DNA from: Burkholderia mayonis
GTDB lineage: Bacteria > Pseudomonadota > Gammaproteobacteria > Burkholderiales > Burkholderiaceae
DNA length: 64,000 nucleotides
Direction: 5' to 3'
Assembly: GCF_001523745.2 (NCBI RefSeq)
Contig: NZ_CP013386.1
Location: 1,550,001 to 1,614,000 of the forward strand
Positions 19,727-28,541 of the stretch are shown in pieces. The notes beneath the pieces are model-generated. The model was given only the letters and a program-made list of their open reading frames with translations. It was not told the origin of the DNA and made no database searches. Numbering within the stretch: the stretch's first letter is position 1; each line of letters opens with the position of its first letter. The translations under genes were made by a program, and so were the position numbers.

Positions 19727-19944
19727 CGAACGAGCGAATCGCGCTCGCGCGTCACGCTTCTCCGCGACGCCGGCCGGCAGACGAGCCGAACGCATGACGC
19801 CCAACGCAAGCGGCTCGCCGAGCACGCGCCGCATGAAAGCGGCAAAAGCGCGCTCGACGCGCGTCGCGCGTTTGCGATGCGCCGTCCGTGCGCACGGTGC
19901 GAGCGTTCCAAACGACCGTTCGACGCCGCACCCGGCGTAGCCGT

Positions 19945-20154
19945 TCAGTCTTCGATGCGCAGTCCGACCTTGAGCGTCACTTGCCAGTGAATCACCTGGT
20001 CGCCTTCGATGTGCCCGCGCATGTCGGTCACTTCGAACCAGTGCAGATTGCGCACGGTCTTCGCGGCCTTTGTGATCGCGTTGCGGATCGCGTCGTCGCT
20101 CGATTGGCGTGACGAGCCGGTGAGCTCGATCAGTTTGTAGACGTGGTCGTTCAT
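19945..20154 (-). CDS. Dodecin (flavin-binding small protein)
   Basis: A 69-residue dodecin: [20 protein letters not shown], then a helix [20 protein letters not shown] whose Trp is the isoalloxazine-stacking residue. [10 protein letters not shown] and [12 protein letters not shown] make the remaining strands. Bacterial dodecins form hollow dodecamers that store and protect FMN/FAD. The ATG at 20154 has GGAG upstream. No operon partner is present, and the gene is divergent from the dehydrogenase at 20293. Confidence 0.93.
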   Translation of the reverse strand: MNDHVYKLIELTGSSRQSSDDAIRNAITKAAKTVRNLHWFEVTDMRGHIEGDQVIHWQVTLKVGLRIED

Positions 20155-20292
20155 GACGTTCTCCAATGAAGCGTTCGACGTTCGGTCCAGCCGCGGTGCG
20201 CGCATCTGTCGTTCTCGCGCATGCCTTCCTGAGTGATAGGTATGATGGGCGGCAACTTCAATCGGTATTCGAACGAGAGGAAAGGGGAAGAC

Positions 20293-21180
20293 GTGGACGT
20301 GGGATTTTGCGGACCGGGCTTGATGGGTGCGCCGATGATTCGGCATTTGCTGTTGGCCGGCCATCGGGTGCACGTATGGAACCGCACGCGCGAGAAGGCC
20401 GACGCGCTCGCCGGACACGGCGCGCAGGTTGTCGATACGCCGGTCGAGCTTGCCGCGTGTGCGGAGACGGTGGTGCTTTGCGTGCTCGACGCGCCTGCGG
20501 TCGGCGACGTCGTGTTCGGCGCGTTTGGCGTGCTCGCGGGCGATGCCGCCACGCGCCGCGTGCGGCGTATCGTCGATCATTCGAGCATTCCGCCCGCGGC
20601 GACGCGCGCGTATGCGGCGCGTGCGGCGGCGCTCGGCGTGAGCTGGGTCGACGCGCCGGTATCGGGCGGCGTGCCGGGCGCGGAAGCGGGCACGCTCGCG
20701 GTGATGGCGGGCGGCCCGCTCGCGGACGTCGACGCGGTGCGCGAGCTGATCGGCGCGTATGCGTCGCGCGTCACGCATCTCGGCGACGCGGGCGCGGGGC
20801 AGACGGCGAAGCTGTGCAATCAGGCGATCGTGACGGCGACCGTCACCGCGATCGCGGAGGCGGTGGGGCTCGCGCAGGCGAGCGGCATCGACGCGGCGCG
20901 CCTCGCCGAAGCGCTCGCGGGCGGCTGGGCGGATTCGGTGCTGCTGCAGACGTTCGTGCCGAGGATGACGAGCGGCGGCCATCCGCCGATCGGCGCGCTG
21001 AAGACGTTCCAGAAGGATGTCGATGCGATTGCCGACGCGGCGCGCGACGCGGGTGCGGTGATGCCCGTCGCGGCGACGGTGCAGCAAGTGCTGCGACTCG
21101 GTGCGGCGATGGGGCTCGCGCAAGCCGATTTCGCGGCGTTCATCGACATCGTGCGTCCGCGGACGAGACGGAGCGAGTAG
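20293..21180 (+). CDS. NAD(P)-dependent beta-hydroxyacid dehydrogenase (3-hydroxyisobutyrate/tartronate semialdehyde reductase family)
   Basis: A 295-residue protein with Rossmann motif [17 protein letters not shown] at the N-terminus, substrate loop [19 protein letters not shown], catalytic-Lys region [11 protein letters not shown] and C-terminal helix region [13 protein letters not shown]. The family includes 3-hydroxyisobutyrate dehydrogenase and tartronate semialdehyde reductase (GarR/GlxR), which sequence alone does not separate. A GTG start at 20293 with GGGGAAG just upstream gives the normal family length. An upstream ATG would add 20 unrelated residues. As a GlxR-like enzyme it could route glyoxylate carbon from the allantoin cluster to glycerate, with glycerate kinase at 57.9 kb (inference). 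Confidence 0.82.
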   Translation: MDVGFCGPGLMGAPMIRHLLLAGHRVHVWNRTREKADALAGHGAQVVDTPVELAACAETVVLCVLDAPAVGDVVFGAFGVLAGDAATRRVRRIVDHSSIPPAATRAYAARAAALGVSWVDAPVSGGVPGAEAGTLAVMAGGPLADVDAVRELIGAYASRVTHLGDAGAGQTAKLCNQAIVTATVTAIAEAVGLAQASGIDAARLAEALAGGWADSVLLQTFVPRMTSGGHPPIGALKTFQKDVDAIADAARDAGAVMPVAATVQQVLRLGAAMGLAQADFAAFIDIVRPRTRRSE

Positions 21181-21255
21181 CCGACGCGCAAGCGACACGC
21201 GCACGTCGACAACATACCCCGCCGCACGATCGCGAGGCGGCGTCCCGATGAAGAA

Positions 21256-21278
21256 ACGGGCCGTTTCAAACGGCCCGT
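21256..21278. terminator. Perfect 11-bp hairpin between convergent genes
   Basis: ACGGGCCGTTT-C-AAACGGCCCGT lies between the convergent dehydrogenase (plus) and the gene ending at 21294 (minus). The stem is perfect. The U-tract is poor on both sides, so it is a probable bidirectional but weak terminator. Confidence 0.6.
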
Positions 21279-21293
21279 GTCATGTGGCGATGA

Positions 21294-21737
21294 CTACAGC
21301 GAGCGAGGCGTCGTGTCGCCGGCGTTCGGCTGTCCGATTCCGCTTCGCAGCCCGGCTTTCACGCCCGCACCAAATTCGGGCAGAATGCGCGCGCGGGCGC
21401 GACTCGCGAACACGAGGAAGCCGAATCCGTTCGCTTCGTACCAGTAGCCGCCGTTCTCGAGTCCGTCGAGCGGCTGCTCGAGCGCGTTGGCGATCGATTC
21501 GATGCAGCGCTTGCGCAGTTCGGCGATCGCGGGATACGGCGGTTGCGCGCCGCGTACGCTGCAGAGCAGGACGTCGAGGCCGGGCAGCACGTGCGCGTAG
21601 AGCACGGGCTCGTCCTGCGCACGGGCGCGCGCGATCTTCGTGTCGAGCTGAGCGAACGGCTTCGCATGGCGCAGCACCGCGAGGAACGATTCCTGGCCGT
21701 CCGGTTGCGTGCGTCGGCGTTTTTTCGGGAAGGACAT
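21294..21737 (-). CDS. Conserved hypothetical protein
   Basis: A 147-residue protein starting MSFPKKRRRTQPDGQESFLA. No signal peptide or membrane segment is apparent. The central part, PVLYAHVLPGLDVLLCSVRG and QPPYPAIAELRKRCIESIAN, looks like a compact alpha/beta domain. The C-terminus has GLENGGYWYEANGFGFLVFA and a disordered tail. I do not recognise a family. Codon usage is normal for the host and GAGGCGAG precedes the ATG, which support a real gene. Confidence 0.7.
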   Translation of the reverse strand: MSFPKKRRRTQPDGQESFLAVLRHAKPFAQLDTKIARARAQDEPVLYAHVLPGLDVLLCSVRGAQPPYPAIAELRKRCIESIANALEQPLDGLENGGYWYEANGFGFLVFASRARARILPEFGAGVKAGLRSGIGQPNAGDTTPRSL

Positions 21738-22122
21738 AAACACTCGCCTCAAAAACAATTGCAAGAAATGCGGCATCCTCATGCGACCCACTCCCGGCTA
21801 TGCGCGCCGCATGTCGATCTTTTATAGCATACGAAAATGCCGGCTTCACGAAGTTCGCCGATGCCACATTGCCGTGCGTCGACCGAACCGGGTGAGAGCC
21901 TACGATCGCCAAAGCCAGCGCTTTTGCGCCTGCACTGTCGTTGAGTTTCCATGATAGACCCGGTAGCGCCGCGCGTGCGACCGAACGTCGCAAAAAAATG
22001 ATTCGGGTATTCTCTGCCGCCGCGCGCGGCGCCGCATCGCGCGTGGCGCCCGAGATCATCCGGACGACCAAAAAAAAAGCCCGCGCAAAGCGGGCTTGGT
22101 TGCGATCGTGCGTTGCATGCGT
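21738..22122. other. Intergenic region before mscL terminator
   Basis: About 330 bp with no recognisable gene. It includes the promoter of the 21294-21737 gene (AT-rich near 21820-21870) and the mscL terminator at its right end. Confidence 0.5.
22069..22097 (-). terminator. Intrinsic terminator of mscL
   Basis: GCCCGC-loop-GCGGGC (22079-22095) with a run of nine to ten A on its left, the U-tract for leftward transcription. Confidence 0.9.
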
Positions 22123-22554
22123 TCAGCGCTGCTTCAGCGAATCGCGGATCTCGCGCAGCAGCAGCACGTCTTCCGGCGTCGCGGCGGGGGCGGCCTCGGC
22201 CGGCTTGCGCAGCTTGTTGATGAACTTGACCATCAGGAAGATGATGAACGCAAGGATGACGAAGTTGATCAGCACGGTGATGAACGAGCCGTAGCCGAAC
22301 GCGGCGACGCCCGCCGCCTGCAGATCCTTGAATGATTCCGGATTGCCCTTGAACGACGGCGGAATCTGCCCGAGCAGCACGAACTTGTTCGAGAAATCCA
22401 GGCCGCCCGTCAGCACGCCGATGACGGGCATGATGAGGTCTTTCACCACCGAGTCGACGATCTTCGAAAACGCTCCGCCGATGATCACGCCGATGGCGAG
22501 ATCCATGACGTTGCCCTTGACGGCGAATTCCTTGAATTCCTGGATGATGCTCAT
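22123..22554 (-). CDS. mscL: Large-conductance mechanosensitive channel MscL
   Basis: MscL opens under high membrane tension and releases solutes on hypo-osmotic shock. The 143-residue protein has the conserved N-terminal amphipathic helix [22 protein letters not shown]1 follows, containing [20 protein letters not shown], and TM2 is [24 protein letters not shown] (about residues 83-105). The charged C-terminal helix [10 protein letters not shown]...[13 protein letters not shown] closes it. Length and motifs are standard. The gene is monocistronic with its own terminator. Confidence 0.97.
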   Translation of the reverse strand: MSIIQEFKEFAVKGNVMDLAIGVIIGGAFSKIVDSVVKDLIMPVIGVLTGGLDFSNKFVLLGQIPPSFKGNPESFKDLQAAGVAAFGYGSFITVLINFVILAFIIFLMVKFINKLRKPAEAAPAATPEDVLLLREIRDSLKQR

Positions 22555-22693
22555 GGGCGGTTTGCTCCTGTCGAAAATGAAATGGGGCGCAGCGCAACGA
22601 TTCGTTACGGCACGTTGATGGCCGTCATCATAACGAACCCGATCCTTTATCGGTAGTTCATCTGAGAAATCTTAACAAAGGGAATCGATAAGA

Positions 22694-22717
22694 AAATGGG
22701 CCGTTTCCGGCCCATTT
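22694..22717 (-). terminator. Terminator of the TPR-protein gene
   Basis: AAATGGGCC-GTTTCC-GGCCCATTT 9-bp stem just beyond the stop at 22739, followed leftward by an A/T-rich stretch giving UUUUC. Confidence 0.75.
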
Positions 22718-22738
22718 CGTCGTTCTAACGGTGCATCG

Positions 22739-23929
22739 TCAACCGTTGTTGCTCCAATCGTCGCCACTGCTGCCGAGATCGACGCCGCCGCCGTCGGAGC
22801 CGCCGCTGTCCCAACTGTTTCCCTGGCCGAAGTCGACGCCCGGATCGGCCGCGCGGCGCCGCCCTTCGTCGTCGACGATCACATCGCGCTCGATCACTCG
22901 GTCGCGGCCGTGCGACATCGCCTGGCCGAGCAGCACGCCCGTCAGCAGGCCGCCCATGCCGCCGCCGAAACCGCCGCCCTGCTGGATCACGACGGGCGGC
23001 TGCTGCGGTTGCGGCGGATACGGCGAGTAGGGCGGCTGGCCTGGCGCGCCCGTCAGTCGATCGGCCTCCTGAGCAAATACCGAGCCCGAGTTGCCGGGCG
23101 CGCCCGCCGCGGTCGCGTTCGGATCGGGGCGGCCTTCGACGCGCGCCTTCAGGCTCGCGAATTGTTTCTCCAATTCTTCGAGTCGGTACGGCGGCGCCGG
23201 ATTCTTGCCGTTCGACAACGTCTCGACGAGCTCGCGCGCCTGCGCTTCGAGCGCTTCGATCTCGCCGTTGAGCGCGGTGGCGCCGGGCGCCGTCGACAGC
23301 CGCGCGTCGAGCTTGAGCGGGCGCACGTCGTTGAGGACGTCGGTCGCGCGCTTCAATTGCGCGCGGCGCTCTTCATCGGCGCGCTTGTCGTCCGTCGAGC
23401 GCGCGCGGCGCAGCGTCCAGCGCAGCACGAGTGCGATCGCGCCGATCAGCACCGCGATGCCGATCCACATGCCCGTCGACGGTCCGCGATGCACGGGCGC
23501 GGCGGGCGCCGCGGCGAACTGCGACTGCGCCTGCGCTTGCGTCTGCGGTGCAACGAGCATGCCGCCCGACGTCGCCGACCGCGGCGACTGCGCGGCCACG
23601 CGGCGCGCATCGGCGCGCACGCGCGCTTCCGTTTGCGCGAAGCGCGACGGATCGGTGAAGCGCAACTGAGGATCGAGCGACTTCGCGCGTTCGATCTGCG
23701 CGAGCGCCTCGGTGGAGCGGCCTTCGCGGTCGAGCACCTGGCCGTACAGATAGCGGGCGCGCGCGTTGTCCGGATACGCGTCGATCACTTGCGAGAGCTG
23801 CGCGTCGGCGCGTTGCCAGTTGCCTTGCGCGATCGATTGCTGGATTTGCTGCAGCGACGGCACCGCCGCGCTGGCGGCGGCCGACGCGAGGATCAGCGAC
23901 AATCCGACGGCTGCGAGAAGCTTTTTCAT
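22739..23929 (-). CDS. Tetratricopeptide-repeat membrane protein
   Basis: A 396-residue protein with a signal peptide (MKKLLAAVGLSLILASAAAS, cleavage after ASAA). A TPR-like helical region at about residues 25-95 contains GNWQRADAQLSQVIDAYPDN and ARARYLYGQVLDREG. A Gln/Ala-rich linker is followed by a transmembrane helix GMWIGIAVLIGAIALVL (about residues 152-170), a charged coiled-coil part and a Pro/Gly-rich tail ending in Asp/Gly/Ser repeats. The function is not established. It lies 112 bp downstream of a PspA-like gene in the same direction, so a joint role at the inner membrane under stress is plausible (inference). Confidence 0.85.
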   Translation of the reverse strand: MKKLLAAVGLSLILASAAASAAVPSLQQIQQSIAQGNWQRADAQLSQVIDAYPDNARARYLYGQVLDREGRSTEALAQIERAKSLDPQLRFTDPSRFAQTEARVRADARRVAAQSPRSATSGGMLVAPQTQAQAQSQFAAAPAAPVHRGPSTGMWIGIAVLIGAIALVLRWTLRRARSTDDKRADEERRAQLKRATDVLNDVRPLKLDARLSTAPGATALNGEIEALEAQARELVETLSNGKNPAPPYRLEELEKQFASLKARVEGRPDPNATAAGAPGNSGSVFAQEADRLTGAPGQPPYSPYPPQPQQPPVVIQQGGGFGGGMGGLLTGVLLGQAMSHGRDRVIERDVIVDDEGRRRAADPGVDFGQGNSWDSGGSDGGGVDLGSSGDDWSNNG

Positions 23930-24041
23930 GATCGGTTCGGGCGCTCGGCCCGTCTCCTTGCGGATTTTCGCGCGCGGCGGCGGGCGCGTTCGATGCGCAC
24001 CGCCGCCGCGTCGCGAAGCGCCGGCGGGCGACGTGCCGCCG

Positions 24042-24722
24042 TTACTGCGCCGGCGTGTTCAGTTGCTTTTTCAGCGCTTCGAGGCGGTCCTCGACGGACG
24101 GGCCCTTGTTCAGCGCGGCGAGCTTGTCTTCGAGCGCACGGCCGCTGTTCGTGTCGGCCGAATTCAGGCGCGCGTCGGAGCGCGCGTTCGACAGCGCGAC
24201 CTTGTCCTCGAGCTTCTGGAAGTCCTCGGACAGGTTCTTGCCGCCGATCCCACCGAGCGCGGTGGCCGCGACGTCCTTCGCCTGCGCGATTTCCTGCTTC
24301 GCCTGCAGGATGTTCGAGCGCGCGTTCAGGTCGTTGCGGCGCCCGCGCATGTCGGCGATCTGGCCTTTGAGCTTGTCGACCGACGGCTCGAGCGTCTCGA
24401 GTTCGCGTGCGAGCGCGTCGCGCTCGGCCTCGGCGTTCGCCTGCGCGGCGAGCGCTTCGCGTGCGAGGCCTTCGTCGCCCGATTGCAGCGCGCGCTTCGC
24501 GCCGTCTTCGTACTTCTTCGCGCGCTCGTCGGCGGTGTCGCGCTTGCTGCGTTGCGTCGCGACCTGCGCTTCGATCTCGATCAGCGAGTTTTCCGCGCGG
24601 CCGATGCTGTCGTCGAGCTCCCGCACGATCTGCCGCGCGTCGCGCGACGGATCCTGCACCGAGTCCGCCGCGTCGTTCAGCAGACCTTTGATCGTGCGCG
24701 AAATAGAGTCGAAAAGCGACAT
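24042..24722 (-). CDS. PspA/IM30 family protein
   Basis: A 226-residue all-helical protein beginning MSLFDSISRTIKGLLNDAAD, followed by DPSRDARQIVRELDDSIGRA and a long coiled coil to about residue 190, ending EDRLEALKKQLNTPAQ. This is the layout of PspA/IM30 (YjfJ-like) ESCRT-III-related proteins that coat and stabilise inner membranes. It lacks a PspF partner nearby. Downstream is a TPR membrane protein, an arrangement like other PspA-membrane-anchor pairs. The ATG at 24722 has GGAGGAAT just upstream. Confidence 0.88.
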   Translation of the reverse strand: MSLFDSISRTIKGLLNDAADSVQDPSRDARQIVRELDDSIGRAENSLIEIEAQVATQRSKRDTADERAKKYEDGAKRALQSGDEGLAREALAAQANAEAERDALARELETLEPSVDKLKGQIADMRGRRNDLNARSNILQAKQEIAQAKDVAATALGGIGGKNLSEDFQKLEDKVALSNARSDARLNSADTNSGRALEDKLAALNKGPSVEDRLEALKKQLNTPAQ

Positions 24723-24942
24723 GGATTCCTCCGTAAGTAATGAACGATGCGCGCGTCGCGCATCGCGTGCGAGGCTTCGCAGCGGCGCGAGGCGGTTGGC
24801 GTCGGCGGATATTACACCACCGGTTCGCTTAAACACCGCTTAAACGCGGGCTCCAATGGGCGGCGCGAACGCCGCTGGCCGGAACCGAAAATGCGGACGG
24901 GCGACGGAAATTTCCAGTGCATCGAACGCAATATTTTCGCGC

Positions 24943-24975
24943 GAGCGCCTTTCAAAACGAAAGCGAAAGGCGCTC
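24943..24975. promoter_or_regulatory. Perfect 11-bp inverted repeat
   Basis: GAGCGCCTTTC, an 11-base loop, then GAAAGGCGCTC. It has no U-tract, so it is a hairpin or protein site rather than a classical terminator. Confidence 0.5.
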
Positions 24976-25038
24976 GGCGTTCCGCCTTCATCATAGGAGC
25001 GTTCGCGGCGCGCGACGGTGCGCGCCGCAACGAATTCG

Positions 25039-25060
25039 AGGATTTTTTACAAAAAATCCT
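25039..25060. promoter_or_regulatory. A/T-rich palindrome upstream of mrcA
   Basis: AGGATTTTTT-AC-AAAAAATCCT, a perfect 10-bp inverted repeat 175 bp before mrcA. It could be a bidirectional terminator isolating mrcA or a regulator site. Confidence 0.5.
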
Positions 25061-25234
25061 GAAGGGCGCCCGTCGATTTCATTAAAATGCGCTGTCACGC
25101 TGCGGACCGGACGCCGTATGGACCGACGCGCGCCGGGATCCGTCGACGTGATACGCTCCACGACGCTACGTCTATCGTTCCGCGCACGCGCCTCGCATGC
25201 GTTCGAGGCGCGCCTCGTGCGCCGCCAATCCGAC

Positions 25235-27757
25235 ATGCCTATTATCAAACGACCGTCTTCCTCCCGCGCCACGAACGAGCACCATTATTCGCTACGACGT
25301 TCGCCCGCCGGCGCCTACTACACCGATGACGATGACGACGACCGCGCGGAGCGCCGCACGGGCGGCGGCGACGGCGGTTCGCGCACGTTCGGCTCGCGCG
25401 TCGCGCTGTGGTTCGCCGGGCTGTTCGCGACGCTCCTCGTTGTCGGCGCGCTGATCGTCGGCTACGCGCTCGTCGTGATGGGGCCGCAGCTGCCGTCGCT
25501 CGACGCGCTCACGAACTATCAGCCGAAGGTGCCGCTGCGCGTCTACAGCGCGGACCACGTGCTGCTCGGCGAGTTCGGCGAGGAGCGCCGCAGCCTCGTG
25601 CGTTTCCAGGACATCCCCGACGTGATGAAGAAGGCGGTGCTCGCGATCGAGGACTACCGCTTCTACGAGCACGGCGGCGTCGACTTCCTCGGCATCCTGC
25701 GCGCGGGCGTCGCCGACATCCTGCACGGCGGCGCGCGGCAGGGCGCGAGCACGATCACGATGCAGGTCGCGCGCAATTTCTTCCTGTCGAGCGAGAAGAC
25801 GTACACGCGCAAGATCTATGAAATGCTGCTCGCCTACAAGATCGAGAAGGCGCTGACGAAAGACCAGATCCTCGAGCTGTACATGAACCAGATCTATCTG
25901 GGCCAGCGCGCGTACGGCTTCGCGGCCGCCGCGCGCGTGTACTTCGGCAAGGACCTGAAGGACATCACGCTCGCCGAGGCGGCGATGCTCGCGGGCCTGC
26001 CGAAGGCGCCATCCGCATACAACCCGGTCGTCAATCCGAAGCGCGCGAAGGTGCGCCAGGAATACATCCTGAAGCGGATGCGCGAGATCGGCTACATCAC
26101 GCAGCAGCAGTACGATCAGGCGGTGAAGGAAGAGATCCACACGCGCACGCCGGGCAATCAGTACGCGGTGCACGGCGAGTACGTCGCCGAGATGGTGCGG
26201 CAGATGATGTACGCGCAGTACAAGGACGAAACCTACACGCGCGGCCTGACCGTCACGACGACGATCAACGCGGCTGACCAGGAAGCCGCGTACCAGGCGG
26301 TGCGCCGCGGGATCATGGACTACGAGCGCCGCCACGGCTATCGCGGCCCGGAAGGCTTCGTCGCGCTGCCGCCCGCGGGCGACGAACGCGACGAGGCGAT
26401 CGACGACGCGCTCGCCGATCATCCGGACAACGGCGATCTCCAGTCGGCCGTCGTGCTCGCCGCGTCGCCGACGGTGGTCGAGGTGCAGTTCGTCGGCGGC
26501 GCGACGACGACGATCAACGGCGCCGGGCTGCGCTTCGCGGCGGGGGCGCTGAGCTCGCGCGCGTCGGCCGCGCTGAAGATCAAGCCGGGCTCGATCGTGC
26601 GCGCGATGAAGGACGCGAAGGGCGCATGGCAGATCGTGCAACTGCCGCAGGTCGAAGGCGCGCTCGTCGCGATCGCGCCGCAGGACGGCGCGATCCGCTC
26701 GCTCGTCGGCGGCTTCGACTTCAACAAGAGCAAGTTCAACCACGTGACGCAGGCGTGGCGGCAGCCGGGCTCGAGCTTCAAGCCGTTCATCTATTCGGCG
26801 TCGCTCGAAAAGGGCCTCGGGCCCGCGACGATCATCGACGATGCGCCGCTATACTTCCCGCCGAGCGTGCCGGGCGGCCAGCCGTGGGAGCCGAAGGACG
26901 ACGATCAGCCGGATGGTCCGATGTCGATGCGCACCGCGCTGCAGCGCTCGAAGAACCTCGTGTCGATCCGGATCCTCGCGTCGATCGGCACGTCGTATGC
27001 GCAGGACTACGTGACGCAGCGCTTCGGCTTCGATCCCGCGAAGACGCCGCCGTATCTGCCGATGGCGCTCGGCGCGGGCCTCGTCACGCCGCTGCAGCTC
27101 GCGTCCGGCTACGCGGTGTTCGCGAACGGCGGCTACAAGGTCGACCCGTACCTGATCGCCGAGGTCGACGACGCGCGCGGGCAGACGCTGCAAAAGTCGC
27201 AGCCCGTCGTCGCGGGCTCGACCGCGACGCGCACGGTCGACCCGCGCAACGCGTACGTGATGAACAGCCTGCTGCATACGGTCGCGACGGCCGGCACCGG
27301 TGCGGGCACGAACGCACTCGGGCGCGGCGACCTGCAAGGCAAGACCGGGACGACGAACGACGCGAAGGACGGGTGGTTCGCCGGTTATCAGCAATCTCTC
27401 GTCGCGGTCGCGTGGATGGGCTTCGACCAGCCGAAGAGTTTGGGTAGCCGCGAATTCGGCGCGCAGCTCGCGCTGCCGATCTGGGTGAACTACATGCGCA
27501 CCGCGCTTTCCGGCGTGCCGGAGCAGCAGATGGCGATGCCGGACGGGCTGACGACGATCGACGGCGAGCTGTACTACGCAGACCGCACGCCGGGCGCGGG
27601 CTTCGTCGCGAACGTCGACTTCAACCCGGCCGCGAGCCCGACCGTGAACGCGAACGATGCGCTCGGCTCGGCTGGCGCGGCAGGTCTGACGCCGCCGCCG
27701 GTGACGCCGGAGGAGAAGCGGCAGATCATCGACATGTTCGAAGGCAACAAGCCTTGA
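25235..27757 (+). CDS. mrcA: Penicillin-binding protein 1A (bifunctional)
   Basis: PBP1A polymerises glycan strands and cross-links peptides in the periplasm. The 840-residue protein has a cytoplasmic Asp-rich N-terminus and a transmembrane helix at about 57-82. The GT51 domain contains catalytic Glu139 in AIEDYRFYEHGGVDF and GASTITMQVARNFF. The transpeptidase has SxxK at Ser513-Lys516, SxN at Ser572-Asn574 and KTGT from Lys703. Length and motifs are complete. The ATG at 25235 is chosen for family length. A longer open frame upstream is Arg-rich and unrelated. A terminator follows at once. Confidence 0.97.
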   Translation: MPIIKRPSSSRATNEHHYSLRRSPAGAYYTDDDDDDRAERRTGGGDGGSRTFGSRVALWFAGLFATLLVVGALIVGYALVVMGPQLPSLDALTNYQPKVPLRVYSADHVLLGEFGEERRSLVRFQDIPDVMKKAVLAIEDYRFYEHGGVDFLGILRAGVADILHGGARQGASTITMQVARNFFLSSEKTYTRKIYEMLLAYKIEKALTKDQILELYMNQIYLGQRAYGFAAAARVYFGKDLKDITLAEAAMLAGLPKAPSAYNPVVNPKRAKVRQEYILKRMREIGYITQQQYDQAVKEEIHTRTPGNQYAVHGEYVAEMVRQMMYAQYKDETYTRGLTVTTTINAADQEAAYQAVRRGIMDYERRHGYRGPEGFVALPPAGDERDEAIDDALADHPDNGDLQSAVVLAASPTVVEVQFVGGATTTINGAGLRFAAGALSSRASAALKIKPGSIVRAMKDAKGAWQIVQLPQVEGALVAIAPQDGAIRSLVGGFDFNKSKFNHVTQAWRQPGSSFKPFIYSASLEKGLGPATIIDDAPLYFPPSVPGGQPWEPKDDDQPDGPMSMRTALQRSKNLVSIRILASIGTSYAQDYVTQRFGFDPAKTPPYLPMALGAGLVTPLQLASGYAVFANGGYKVDPYLIAEVDDARGQTLQKSQPVVAGSTATRTVDPRNAYVMNSLLHTVATAGTGAGTNALGRGDLQGKTGTTNDAKDGWFAGYQQSLVAVAWMGFDQPKSLGSREFGAQLALPIWVNYMRTALSGVPEQQMAMPDGLTTIDGELYYADRTPGAGFVANVDFNPAASPTVNANDALGSAGAAGLTPPPVTPEEKRQIIDMFEGNKP

Positions 27758-27770
27758 CCTCCCGATGAAG

Positions 27771-27797
27771 ACGGGCGCCGGCGGCGCCCGTTTTTTT
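27771..27797 (+). terminator. Intrinsic terminator of mrcA
   Basis: ACGGGCGCC-GGC-GGCGCCCGT stem with seven T. Confidence 0.92.
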
Positions 27798-28094
27798 CGT
27801 CGACGCGATCGGGAATCGGCCGCTTCTTCGGTGACGGCGCCGCGCGGCCGCGTTTGCGGGCGGCGTGCGCGGGCCTTCTTTCGTGAAGCGTCGAACCGGC
27901 GCCGCCGCGTATGCGGCTTCAGGTCGACGTGCCCGGGTGACGCACGTCGTGCGACACGCTCGATGCAGCGCCGCTGCGAGGCCGTGCGTTCGGGGCGCTT
28001 CGGGTCGCTTCGGGTCGCTTTGAGCCGTTTCGAGCCGCATCGATCGCGCTGGCGGAAGCGACGCGATCGGTGCGGCGCCGTCGGCTCGGTACGC

Positions 28095-28541
28095 TCAAAA
28101 CGATGCGCACACGCGAGCCAGCACCAGCCCGACCGATTGCTGATGGAAGCGCTCGACGTAAGCGCGCCGGATCGCGGCGAGACTGTCGAGCGTCGCGGGC
28201 GAGTCGGCGGCAACGATACGGATCACGAAGCTTTCCTCGCGCGCGATGTCGCCCGTCGCGCGATTGCGCCATTGGCCATGCGTATCCCATGTCGTGAGGC
28301 CGTCAGGGAAGCGCGGCGTGACGACGTCGGCGACGAAGCGCTCGCGCTCCGCGCCGGTGACGGGCCCGCGACCTGCTACGTCGCGGCCGAATAGCAAGTC
28401 CGCCTGCAATTCGCGCGTGCCGCCCGCGTGCGCGCAAAGCGGATCGCTTGCGGCCGAGGGCGGCGCGCTCGCGCATCCCGGCAGCGACGCGACGGCCGCG
28501 CAGAGCGCGATGCCGATCCAAATCGAACGCGAAGAACGCAT
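28095..28541 (-). CDS. DUF3574 lipoprotein
   Basis: A 148-residue protein with a lipoprotein signal (IALCAAVASLPGCASAPP, lipidated Cys in the LPGC box). The DUF3574 core follows, containing ADLLFGRDVAGRGPVTGAER and ERFVADVVTPRFPDGLTTWD, then GQWRNRATGDIAREESFVIR. The family is a small envelope or periplasmic domain without established function. The ATG at 28541 has GAGGA 8 bp upstream. The C-terminal GLVLARVCASF gives a usual length for the family. Confidence 0.85.
   Translation of the reverse strand: MRSSRSIWIGIALCAAVASLPGCASAPPSAASDPLCAHAGGTRELQADLLFGRDVAGRGPVTGAERERFVADVVTPRFPDGLTTWDTHGQWRNRATGDIAREESFVIRIVAADSPATLDSLAAIRRAYVERFHQQSVGLVLARVCASF

Larger units (their letters stand above)
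19244..19944. other. 700-bp intergenic region with two short tandem arrays
   Basis: No convincing gene. The left part (19250-19320) is AT-rich and probably holds the lysR promoter. The middle contains a 7-bp array and a 9-bp array (separate entries). Open frames across the arrays read as simple FDV or NTS repeats and are not real proteins. Confidence 0.6.
24723..25234. other. Intergenic region upstream of mrcA with two strong palindromes
   Basis: No gene found. It contains a perfect 11-bp hairpin at 24943-24975 and a perfect 10-bp A/T-rich palindrome at 25039-25060 (separate entries), followed by the mrcA leader. Confidence 0.5.

Noticed and set aside
19299..19834. Open frames reading FDV or NTS repeats
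   Set aside because: They are produced by the 9-bp VNTR and have no start signal or conserved context.
24917..25234. An extended N-terminus for PBP1A
   Set aside because: The additional 106 codons are Arg-rich, include the two palindromes and have no resemblance to PBP1A. The ATG at 25235 gives the usual length.
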